Source: Deltaproteobacteria bacterium (GTDB taxonomy: Bacteria > Desulfobacterota > Desulfobacteria > Desulfobacterales > SURF-15). Taken from it: a stretch of DNA of 8,931 nt. Location of the stretch: NCBI GenBank assembly GCA_024644775.1, contig JAHEHB010000219.1, positions 1 through 8,931 of the forward strand. The letters are read 5' to 3'. Each line of letters opens with the position of its first letter. Position 1 is the first letter of the stretch. This document shows, piece after piece, positions 1 through 6,741 of this stretch. Under the pieces are notes generated by a model. The model did no database searches. It saw nothing but the letters and a program-made list of their open reading frames with translations, and was not told the DNA's origin. Made by a program: the position numbers and the translations under genes.

Positions 1-1744
1 AGTGACAAACCTTTTTCTATGGCAGGAGGTTTTAAGGGAAAAAAGTCGTCACTTAACGCTGAAGCGTTTGATCAAAAACCTTCCGTTGCTGCTACAGATC
101 ATCATTGTCATCCTGGCGGCCCTCGCATTGGCCAAACCGATTTGGTTTTATTTCACCCCCAAAAAGGGAGATATGGTTCTCGTTGTCGATACCAGCGCCA
201 GCATGACGACGAAACGGGAAGCTGGCATACGATTGGATGCGGCGAAGCAAAGCGCAATCGATTTGATTGACCGATACGGCGAAAATCAGAAAATACTCAT
301 CGTCGAAGCAGGAAGTGAACCATTGCTAAAATCCGGTTTTACCAAAAATAAAAGACGGGCAAAATCCCTCATCGAAAAGCTGGAAGCTTCCGACGCACCC
401 GGCAGTCTGGAAAAAGCCGTATATCTGGCTGCTTCGTTTACCGACCCATCCTCAGAGGATCATATTTATCTCATTACGGACGGCGCGGGTTCCGATTTTT
501 CAACCATCATAGCGAGCCACCCAAAAATCATCCCCATCCTTATTTCCGGTGGCAAGTCAAACATCGGCATCACGAAGTTTAAGTTTCGGCAAGAACTCCT
601 TCGTGACAATCATTATGAGATCATGCTGGAAGTAAAAAATTTCAGCACCACACACGTGACATGCCCTATCCGGTTGTCAGTAGACAAAACGGTTATCTTT
701 AATACCTCGGTGCGCTTTGAACCCTTTGAGAAAAAATCAATGATATTTCCATATTCCGGCACTATCACCGGTATGGCAAAGGCGATGCTGCATATCGATG
801 ATGATTTTACCGTTGATAATGCGGCGTATCTTTCTTTGAACACAACTCAGGATATCTGGGTTTTGTTGGTATCTCAGGGAAATTATTTTTTGGAAAAACT
901 TCTAGAGGCATACCCGAATTTCATGGTGAATACGATTCGAGATATCGTACCGACCACTTGGGAAGAACAGACGATGCGACACGACATTGTCATCATCGAT
1001 CGTACGAATTTTCCGCCCGCCAGCAGAGGAAATTTTCTTTTATTTGATTCCTTCTCGCCCTCCCTGCCGGTTTCAAATGGGGGCCCCATCGATTTTCCGG
1101 AGGTCCTTGACTGGGATCGACAAAGCCCACTGATGGTCAATGTCAATATCAGTGGACTTACGATTGAGAAGGCGGCGAGGCTTCGAACCAACCCTGCCTT
1201 AAAACCTGTGATCGAATCTTCTCAAACCGGGTTGATGTACGCTTTTGAAAAGGATGCGACCCGTGCGGTTATGTTGGGCTTTGATATCACACGTTCCGAT
1301 TTACCGTTAAAAGTGGCCTTTCCGGTCATGATGAGCAACATCTTCAACTGGCTCAATCCACATAAGCTTCATTTTTCATCCCTGGATGCCAAGGCCGGAG
1401 AACCGTTCGACATTTATCTAAACCCGGATACGGAAAACATTTCGATTCGACCGCCACGCAGCAAATGGGAAACATACCCGATAGACTCGAACCCATTTAC
1501 ATACATGAATACGAGAAAAGTGGGTATCTACACCATCTCCGAAAATAATAAACAGAGACGGTTTACGGTCAATCTTTTAGATGAATTAGAATCAGACATC
1601 GCCGTTCCGGAAATCGACACGTCCGTTCCAAAATCAAACGATTCAGAAAAAGTTGCCACCGAGCATCCCTTGTGGCCAATATTTCTTCTATTGGGGTTGG
1701 GTATGCTCTTGATTGAATGGGTTGTCTGGCTAAGAACTGAGTGA
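1..1744 (+). CDS. BatA-type VWA domain membrane protein, 5' partial
   Basis: This is a membrane-anchored VWA protein of the BatA (aerotolerance-type) kind. The frame is open to the window edge. The first visible possible start is a GTG at 2, but the visible N-terminus (TNLFLWQEVL...) corresponds to the middle of a BatA N-terminal domain, so a first membrane helix of roughly 30 residues probably lies upstream. Counting from that GTG, a hydrophobic helix spans about 27-45 and ends in the typical ALAKP. A VWA domain follows (about 57-185) with the metal-site motif D63-T-S65-A-S67 and a later TDG at 159-161. The usual third-site threonine is not evident around 130-135. The middle region resembles the beta-rich part of this family, and a hydrophobic helix near 555-576 anchors the C-terminus. 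The stop lies 10 bases before the next VWA gene, so the two are probably co-transcribed. The precise function is unknown; relatives sit with MoxR ATPases and DUF58 proteins and are thought to help assemble envelope or periplasmic complexes. Confidence 0.88.
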   Translation, partial: VTNLFLWQEVLREKSRHLTLKRLIKNLPLLLQIIIVILAALALAKPIWFYFTPKKGDMVLVVDTSASMTTKREAGIRLDAAKQSAIDLIDRYGENQKILIVEAGSEPLLKSGFTKNKRRAKSLIEKLEASDAPGSLEKAVYLAASFTDPSSEDHIYLITDGAGSDFSTIIASHPKIIPILISGGKSNIGITKFKFRQELLRDNHYEIMLEVKNFSTTHVTCPIRLSVDKTVIFNTSVRFEPFEKKSMIFPYSGTITGMAKAMLHIDDDFTVDNAAYLSLNTTQDIWVLLVSQGNYFLEKLLEAYPNFMVNTIRDIVPTTWEEQTMRHDIVIIDRTNFPPASRGNFLLFDSFSPSLPVSNGGPIDFPEVLDWDRQSPLMVNVNISGLTIEKAARLRTNPALKPVIESSQTGLMYAFEKDATRAVMLGFDITRSDLPLKVAFPVMMSNIFNWLNPHKLHFSSLDAKAGEPFDIYLNPDTENISIRPPRSKWETYPIDSNPFTYMNTRKVGIYTISENNKQRRFTVNLLDELESDIAVPEIDTSVPKSNDSEKVATEHPLWPIFLLLGLGMLLIEWVVWLRTE

Positions 1745-1750
1745 GGCAGG
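1743..1750 (+). promoter_or_regulatory. Ribosome binding site of second VWA gene
   Basis: GAGGCAGG overlaps the stop codon of the preceding VWA gene and ends 4 bases before the ATG at 1755. The overlap suggests translational coupling of the pair. Confidence 0.6.
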
Positions 1751-1754
1751 TCCA

Positions 1755-4328
1755 ATGCCCATCGCTTTCAACAAACCGATTTACCTAATTGTCTGTGGGC
1801 TCGCGCTGGTTGTCTGGATAATGATAAACCGGTCGCATTTGAGAGCACTTCCTCGCGGACAGAAATTCATATTTGGTGGCATTCGCACATTATTGATCCT
1901 GCTTCTAGGACTTGCTTTGTCGGATCCTTACATTATGACGCATTCAGATCGGGTCAACCTGTTTTTCTGTTTGGATGTCTCAAAAAGTATCGGAAAGGAA
2001 CCAAAGAAAACCGCAGAAACGGCGATGCAAAAAATGATTGCAAAAATGGAAAATGAAGATCAAGCAGGACTTATCGTGTTTGGGAAACAGCCCACACTGG
2101 AAGTCTCTTTAAGAAAAAACTTTCATCCAAAAAATCTGACATCAGACATCAACACAAACTACACCAACATCCATGATGCACTTCAGTTTGCCATCGGCAG
2201 ACTTCCACAAGAAGGAAAAAATCGAATTGTACTATTTACGGATGGCAACGAAAATCTTCAGCAAGGCATTGATATGGCATATCTCGCTGCTTCCTTGGGA
2301 GTTGAAATCTATCCGGTTCCACTGGGTTCGTGGTTTAGTAAAAATGAAGTGTACATAAAAGCGCTGGAAACGCCATCCGTTGTTCCATTGGAAACCCCGT
2401 TTGAAATTCGAATTGTCATCGTATCATCCAAAGAAAATCAAGGTGAGCTGATTCTTTATCGAAACGATCAACTTCTTGCAAACGATACAATCACACTGAA
2501 ACCCGGAAAAAATGTGTTTACCTTTGCCGATGCCCTTTCTGAATCAGGGCTTTACGTATACAGGTCTGTGGGTAATTTTTCTGAAGACGTATTTTTCCAG
2601 AACAACGAGGGATTATCATTTACCAGGGGCGCTAGAAAATCGAAGATTTTGTACCTGACAAACAAACCCAACAACTCCCATCCCTTTGCGAAAATGTTGC
2701 ATATGCAGGGAATAAATCTTGTCCACAAACATATTACAGATCTACCCGGGTCTCTACATAACTTGCTGGATTACAACGCGATTATCCTGGATAATGTTTC
2801 GGGAGAATCCGTACCCTATACGGTCATGGAAAATATCGAGAAATATGTAAAGGAAATGGGAGGGGGGCTTATAATGATCGGCGGAGATAAGAGCTTTGGT
2901 GCCGGTTTTTATCATAAAACACCGGTGGAAAAAGCGCTGCCGGTTTTTATGGATGCCCCAACAGATCTTAAATTTTCAGCCCTATCTCTCATGTTTGTCA
3001 TAGATAAATCATCGAGCATGAGCGCGTCATACAAAGATAAAAGCAAATTAGAAATGGCGAAAATCGCGGCGTTTTCTTCAATCGAGATGTTAAATCCCAC
3101 GGATCGGGCCGGTATTGTTGCGTTTGACACCGAATCGAAGCTGGTGGTTCCATTAACACGCGCGACGGAGCGACAGCAGATCGCAAACAAACTTTCTGTG
3201 CTCAAGGAAGGAGGCGGAACAAATCTTTATCCGGCCTTAGAAGATGCGTTTCGAATTCTCAAAGCCACAAAGGCTACCAAAAAACATATCATTGTCCTAT
3301 CGGATGGACTCACTGAGGAGGCGGATTTTGAAACCCTTGTTCATGCCATGGGAGATTCCGATATTTCAGTTTCTACCGTTTCCATCGGTACCAATTCAGA
3401 TCTCGATCTGATGAAATCCATTGCACAATGGGGCAACGGAAGAAGTTATTATACGGATCACCCAGATAATATTCCGAATATTTTTACCGGAGAAACCAAA
3501 ATTATCGCCAAAAATATCATTGCGGAAAAGACGTTACAACCCGTTACCACTCGGCCTAGCGAAATCCTGCAAGGCCTCGACACAACAGAATTACCCATCA
3601 TCTCAGGACAAATTATTACCTATCCAAAACCAGGCGCCAGTGTGTTGATTCGCACCGAACTAGGCCCACTGCTTGCCACCTGGCGTTACGGCCTGGGGCG
3701 AAGTGTTGCCTTTACGTCAGACCTCAATGGACGTTGGGGGAAACAGTGGGTCCTTTGGACTCATTATGGCAGATTTTCATCCCAGATCGCTAAATGGGCG
3801 CAACGAAAGGAGTCACAAAACCAATTTAGGGTATCAATTGATCGAACCGGTGAAAACGGAATATTTACCGTAGATGTCACGAACAACCAAAATCGGTTTT
3901 TGAATTATCTAAATTTAAATGTTCGAGTTCTTTTTCCGTCTAAACAGAGTCAAACACTCTCTTTGGATCAGATCGCACCCGGCCGGTATCAGGGTGAGTT
4001 TCCGGCAGAGGAAATCGGAGATTATTATCTAAGCCTTTTTGGAGAAAAAAAAGACGAACTCGAACATCCCCAGGTGTATGGCTTCGGGATCCCCTATACC
4101 GAAGAGTTCGGCTCTGTCGGCGTAAACCAACCGCTACTCGAACAGCTTGCCTCTATTACCAACGGCAAGATGGTGAATGCCGACACCTTATCAAAAAACC
4201 TTTTTACGGTCGGCTCGGACGCAAAACAATACGGAACACCAATCTGGCAGGTTATCGCGCTGATATTTCTGTTTCTGCTGATCGTCGATGTGGCTGTCCG
4301 AAAGCTTAGCCGGTTTACTGACCGCTAA
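1755..4328 (+). CDS. Double-VWA protein with glutamine-amidotransferase-like fold, membrane anchored
   Basis: The 857-residue protein starts with two hydrophobic helices (about 8-24 and 43-56). VWA domain 1 (about 67-200) has D74-V-S76-K-S78, T137 and TDG at 162-164. A Rossmann-like segment (about 296-400) containing GGGLIMIGGDKSFGAGF (369-385) resembles the class I glutamine-amidotransferase-like (PF07090-type) fold. VWA domain 2 (about 408-575) has an intact metal site: D417-K-S419-S-S421, T489 and SDG at 516-518. The strand GPLLATWRYGLGRSVAFTSD (637-656) looks like a return to the amidotransferase-like fold, so VWA 2 seems inserted in it. A beta-rich region and a C-terminal helix (about 829-846) follow. 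Cysteines are limited to C14 and C72, so a cysteine-dependent amidotransferase activity is excluded. The role is probably metal-dependent protein binding on the periplasmic side of the inner membrane, together with the upstream BatA-like protein; the partner is unknown. Domain identification is firm, biological role is not. Confidence 0.9.
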   Translation: MPIAFNKPIYLIVCGLALVVWIMINRSHLRALPRGQKFIFGGIRTLLILLLGLALSDPYIMTHSDRVNLFFCLDVSKSIGKEPKKTAETAMQKMIAKMENEDQAGLIVFGKQPTLEVSLRKNFHPKNLTSDINTNYTNIHDALQFAIGRLPQEGKNRIVLFTDGNENLQQGIDMAYLAASLGVEIYPVPLGSWFSKNEVYIKALETPSVVPLETPFEIRIVIVSSKENQGELILYRNDQLLANDTITLKPGKNVFTFADALSESGLYVYRSVGNFSEDVFFQNNEGLSFTRGARKSKILYLTNKPNNSHPFAKMLHMQGINLVHKHITDLPGSLHNLLDYNAIILDNVSGESVPYTVMENIEKYVKEMGGGLIMIGGDKSFGAGFYHKTPVEKALPVFMDAPTDLKFSALSLMFVIDKSSSMSASYKDKSKLEMAKIAAFSSIEMLNPTDRAGIVAFDTESKLVVPLTRATERQQIANKLSVLKEGGGTNLYPALEDAFRILKATKATKKHIIVLSDGLTEEADFETLVHAMGDSDISVSTVSIGTNSDLDLMKSIAQWGNGRSYYTDHPDNIPNIFTGETKIIAKNIIAEKTLQPVTTRPSEILQGLDTTELPIISGQIITYPKPGASVLIRTELGPLLATWRYGLGRSVAFTSDLNGRWGKQWVLWTHYGRFSSQIAKWAQRKESQNQFRVSIDRTGENGIFTVDVTNNQNRFLNYLNLNVRVLFPSKQSQTLSLDQIAPGRYQGEFPAEEIGDYYLSLFGEKKDELEHPQVYGFGIPYTEEFGSVGVNQPLLEQLASITNGKMVNADTLSKNLFTVGSDAKQYGTPIWQVIALIFLFLLIVDVAVRKLSRFTDR

Positions 4329-4376
4329 TTCAAATCGGAATTCTTTTGGGTATGGAATCAAAAATTTCACTGTAAT

Positions 4377-4400
4377 CTTGGTGCCTTGGTGTCTTTGTGG
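4377..4400. repeat. Degenerate 8-base tandem repeat (CTTGGTGN type)
   Basis: Three adjacent 8-base units read CTTGGTGC, CTTGGTGT and CTTTGTGG. Similar CTTNGTG-type tandem units occur in intergenic DNA of many proteobacteria and other phyla and often give rise to spurious short ORF calls. Function is unknown. Confidence 0.7.
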
Positions 4401-4546
4401 CTGAGCGCGTAACATCAAAGTTTCTGTTTCGATTAAACTGGCCGCTTTTCAAGCCAGCGGCAACGCTCGTATCTAATCACGTATCAGGCGGATCCTCTTT
4501 TCATCTTGGTCATAAAGCAATTTCACCCAAAGAATTATATTGATTA

Positions 4547-4577
4547 TTGGAATTTGGTGTTTGGGATTTGGAATTTT
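4547..4577. repeat. Degenerate TTTGGAATTT-type repeat
   Basis: The stretch is built from TTGGAATTTGG, TGTTTGGGA and TTTGGAATTTT, a low-complexity series of TTTGG words spaced 5-8 bases apart. This kind of repeat is familiar from intergenic regions of Desulfobacterota and some other bacteria. No function is known. Confidence 0.65.
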
Positions 4578-4590
4578 ACCAGATTTCTCA

Positions 4591-4648
4591 GACGAGGTTT
4601 CAGCCATGCCGTATGCTCGTCCTGAAACCTGACACCTGAAACCTCATC
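4591..4648. repeat. Inverted repeat with embedded CCTGAAACCT direct repeats
   Basis: GACGAGGTTTCAG (4591-4603) can pair with CTGAAACCTCATC (4636-4648) at 12 of 13 positions, leaving a 32-base loop. The right arm is one of two exact copies of CCTGAAACCT (4621-4630 and 4635-4644, 14-base period). A second pairing, GACGAG (4591-4596) with CTCGTC (4616-4621), competes for the same left arm. Neither strand has a T-tract following the stem, so I do not call it an intrinsic terminator, though it may help end or stabilise transcripts of the converging genes. Confidence 0.6.
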
Positions 4649-4735
4649 GAAAATGAAATCTTCACCTAAAGGCGAGGGTTTTTCTCCCGTTCCCCGAGTG
4701 GGACAATAACGCCCCATTTCAATATAATTGAAACC

Positions 4736-6499
4736 CTACCCCGCCTGCGCTGCAAGTTTTTGATCCATTTCCCGAACTTTACTCAGAGCGCGTTTGATGA
4801 TTTTTTTACAATCGGCCAGGTCGTTCAGGGTGTAACTATTTTTCACGAATACCAAGCCATTCAGGCTTCTGACCTCGTTTAGCAAATAGGGTTGGTAGAG
4901 GGGGTCCTGGTTTAAAAAAAACAAAAGATGGTTGAGAGCGGTATGAATTTCATTCTTATCATGATTGGCCCTTTTGAAAAGCTTCTCCAGCCGTTTCTGG
5001 GCTGAGCGCAGCGAATCAGTCCACCAGGAACTACGCGCTTCAAACAGCGGCCATGGCGTTGGAGACGGTTTATTCCAGAGTTTGTTTGTGAAAGATGTCA
5101 GCGTACCGGCGGGCGACCGCAATATGCCGCAGGAGAGAACATCATCCCAGGTTACCTCTTGCGCTCCGTTGATAACAGCGTTTCCTCCGTAAAGATTAAA
5201 CGTCTTAGCTTTTATTTCTTTCAGTACCGTTTCGAGCCTGCGTAATGCGGATATAAAGGCCGGAGCCGAGTAAATAATCTGTCCTTTCCTGTTTCTTATT
5301 TGAATATGATGTCTTGGATCATATTGGAACTTATTTTCAGATGCAAGATGCCCCACAGCGTGGGTCGTTTCTCCCGACCAAGCAAAATCAAAGCCCACCA
5401 AAAGTATTCGACTCACACCACACCAATTTAGTAATCGTGTGAGAGCGATACCGGCATTTCGTCCGGAATCCAGAACGCACTCTCTCCCTTTCCAAAGGTG
5501 AGTGCCAATCCCACCAGATGTCCATATCGGCAGAGTCGGGCCAGGATAGGCGTCGATAACTTCAGGAGCCACCTTGCAGGAATAAACCAGAGGAACCTTT
5601 TTTGCCCATTTCTTGTCGAGACGATTATAAACCTTTTTTAGATTTTCCGTAAAATCGATGGCTAAGCAAAAAAGAGGTTTCAGATCATACTGTTGCAAAA
5701 CGGGTAGGGATTGGAGGGCCGAAGCATACAGTGCCTGGCCCGGATTTTCTCTCTGGTTTTCAGCCAACTGCGGCGCAAAATCTGTTAGAGAAGGACCGGC
5801 ACCCAGAATTACCGCAGATAGCCCTTTGGCCTGGTTTTCAAGACGAGAGGTGCTCCCATCTTTCATTGCCCGCGCAAAATTGTTCAATTCATTTTTGACC
5901 ATGGTGTCTTGGCTCGTGCGCAACGTGTTCATTTCCACTTTAAAATCGGATAGAGCGTCACTGCAATGCTGGACCCATACGGCATATTCGGCGCCTAACT
6001 GTTGACTCGGGATGTCCACTCTAAAAAAGATGTTCCCAAATTCATGCTGGAGGCCTAATTGTCTGAAAATCATCCGTCGTACATAATTCAGATCCGGCGG
6101 CAGCAGGAACAATCGATGAATTTCAAAAACCCGGCTGTAATCTGTCTGAGCTAAGCAGGCGATGAGGATCTCGGCTCTGGGTTCTATCACAAAAACTTTG
6201 TGGGTGTTTGGGGTATGGGCCAACACGTGGTTGAGGCCATAGCCCAGATTGCAGCCGACGATAACGGTGGCACTGGTTTCCACTTTTTCTTTCGGAATCC
6301 AATTCTCATAATACACATGGGGCGGTATTGCCTCAAACAGCCCTTTACCGGTTGGAAGCGGCCAATCCAAAGATCCCCAACGATTGGTTACGAATCTCAT
6401 CTCGGAACCGATGTTTTGGGTAGTGAGCCACTCAACCAGCGGTGTCGGGTACTTTCTTAAAGTTTCGAGGTTTTTATCCAAAAAACAAGTAGATTGCAT
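4736..6499 (-). CDS. Maf-like (DUF115/MAF_flag10) glycosyltransferase
   Basis: The 587-residue protein has the layout of motility-associated factor (Maf) proteins. An N-terminal Rossmann-like region (about 79-111, VIVGCNLGYGLNHVL then VFVIEPRAEI) precedes the DUF115 domain (about 204-389). The domain shows ILGAGPSL (231-238), an acidic residue in FCLAIDF (D282) and GRNAGIALTRLLNWCGVSRILLVGFDFAW ending near THA (379-381). The C-terminal ~150 residues are helical and charged. Known Maf proteins add nonulosonic acids such as pseudaminic or legionaminic acid to flagellin in the cytoplasm; other DUF115 proteins act elsewhere, so the substrate is unknown. No flagellar or sugar-synthesis gene is present in the window. 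Two adjacent ATGs occur (6502 and 6499). AAGGA (6506-6510) is 3 bases from the first and 6 from the second, so the second is preferred. The gene stands alone, transcribed divergently from the flavoprotein. Confidence 0.85.
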   Translation of the reverse strand: MQSTCFLDKNLETLRKYPTPLVEWLTTQNIGSEMRFVTNRWGSLDWPLPTGKGLFEAIPPHVYYENWIPKEKVETSATVIVGCNLGYGLNHVLAHTPNTHKVFVIEPRAEILIACLAQTDYSRVFEIHRLFLLPPDLNYVRRMIFRQLGLQHEFGNIFFRVDIPSQQLGAEYAVWVQHCSDALSDFKVEMNTLRTSQDTMVKNELNNFARAMKDGSTSRLENQAKGLSAVILGAGPSLTDFAPQLAENQRENPGQALYASALQSLPVLQQYDLKPLFCLAIDFTENLKKVYNRLDKKWAKKVPLVYSCKVAPEVIDAYPGPTLPIWTSGGIGTHLWKGRECVLDSGRNAGIALTRLLNWCGVSRILLVGFDFAWSGETTHAVGHLASENKFQYDPRHHIQIRNRKGQIIYSAPAFISALRRLETVLKEIKAKTFNLYGGNAVINGAQEVTWDDVLSCGILRSPAGTLTSFTNKLWNKPSPTPWPLFEARSSWWTDSLRSAQKRLEKLFKRANHDKNEIHTALNHLLFFLNQDPLYQPYLLNEVRSLNGLVFVKNSYTLNDLADCKKIIKRALSKVREMDQKLAAQAG

Positions 6500-6505
6500 C
6501 ATGTG

Positions 6506-6510
6506 TCCTT
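6506..6510 (-). promoter_or_regulatory. Ribosome binding site of Maf-like gene
   Basis: AAGGA on the minus strand lies 6 bases before the ATG at 6499 and only 3 before the ATG at 6502, which favours the inner of the two adjacent starts. Confidence 0.5.
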
Positions 6511-6572
6511 AACAAGGTTTCCGGGTTCTGGTTTTATTGAGCAACTCTTGTGCCAAAGCGAATAGATTACCA

Positions 6573-6601
6573 TTATCTTACTATTATCAATATGTTATAC
6601 T
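6573..6601 (+). promoter_or_regulatory. Extended -10 promoter candidate P1 for flavoprotein gene
   Basis: TGTTATACT (6593-6601) is a TGn-extended -10 element, with a weak -35 (TTATCT, 6573-6578) 17 bases upstream of the hexamer. Transcripts would carry a leader of about 135 bases. It overlaps the minus-strand promoter candidate. Confidence 0.4.
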
Positions 6602-6610
6602 AATTATCAA
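6583..6610 (-). promoter_or_regulatory. Sigma-70-like promoter for the Maf-like gene
   Basis: On the minus strand TTGATA (6605-6610) is followed after 16 bases by GATAAT (6583-6588); each hexamer matches the consensus at 5 of 6 positions. The predicted start near 6576 would give a leader of about 75 bases. The element overlaps a plus-strand promoter candidate. Confidence 0.5.
6583..6610. repeat. Direct repeat ATTATCAA, 20-base period
   Basis: ATTATCAA occurs at 6583-6590 and 6603-6610, and a partial copy (ATTATC) at 6572-6577. The 20-base spacing is close to two helical turns, as in a regulator binding site, and the copies lie across both overlapping promoters. The region is AT-rich, so chance is possible. 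Confidence 0.35.
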
Positions 6611-6662
6611 ACGTCAAAAAAATGGCTTTAGATCGGATGAATCGTCAATCGTTTTTCGGATA

Positions 6663-6691
6663 TTGTAAGAAAAGCACCGGTATGTTATCAT
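6663..6691 (+). promoter_or_regulatory. Extended -10 promoter candidate P2 for flavoprotein gene
   Basis: TTGTAA (6663-6668), a 17-base spacer and TATCAT (6686-6691) form a sigma-70-like promoter. TG at 6683-6684 makes the -10 element extended. The predicted start near 6698 leaves a leader of about 44 bases before the ATG at 6742. If used, it rules out an upstream in-frame start at 6622 for that transcript. Confidence 0.45.
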
Positions 6692-6731
6692 TTAATATTA
6701 TTTCTGCCACAGAAGATTCAGTTTACATCGC

Positions 6732-6736
6732 GAGGA
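6732..6736 (+). promoter_or_regulatory. Ribosome binding site that fixes the flavoprotein start
   Basis: GAGGA lies 5 bases before the ATG at 6742. The in-frame ATG at 6622 has no comparable site and would add 40 residues before the FAD-binding strand. Confidence 0.7.
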
Positions 6737-6741
6737 ATGTC

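Larger units (their letters stand above)
4329..4735. other. Non-coding convergent intergenic region with degenerate repeats
   Basis: This 407-base stretch separates the stops of two convergent genes. I see no convincing coding frame. It holds an 8-base tandem repeat, a TTTGG-type repeat, a CCTGAAACCT direct repeat and an inverted repeat, each listed separately. A small hairpin, GCCGCT at 4441-4446 with AGCGGC at 4456-4461, has no T-tract after it. No clear Rho-independent terminator is visible for either gene. Confidence 0.7.

Noticed and set aside
4191..4418. Short minus-strand ORF overlapping the end of the second VWA gene
   Set aside because: Its start falls in the CTTGGTGN tandem repeat, a common source of spurious ORFs, and the rest is antisense to a clear coding region.
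4441..4461. Hairpin GCCGCT/AGCGGC as a terminator of the VWA unit
   Set aside because: Only 6 pairs with a 9-base loop, no T-tract on the plus strand, and 112 bases beyond the stop codon.
4684..4702. Possible terminator hairpin after the Maf-like gene
   Set aside because: GT-CC/GG-AC pairing on the minus strand is short and contains a mismatch; not separable from chance.
5658..6005. 115-codon plus-strand ORF inside the Maf-like gene
   Set aside because: It is antisense to a well-supported coding region, shows no recognisable domain and has no ribosome binding site of note.
6622..6741. Forty-codon in-frame N-terminal extension of the flavoprotein
   Set aside because: No ribosome binding site precedes the ATG at 6622. 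The FAD-binding strand should lie at the N-terminus, GAGGA is well placed before 6742, and a promoter-like element lies inside the extension.
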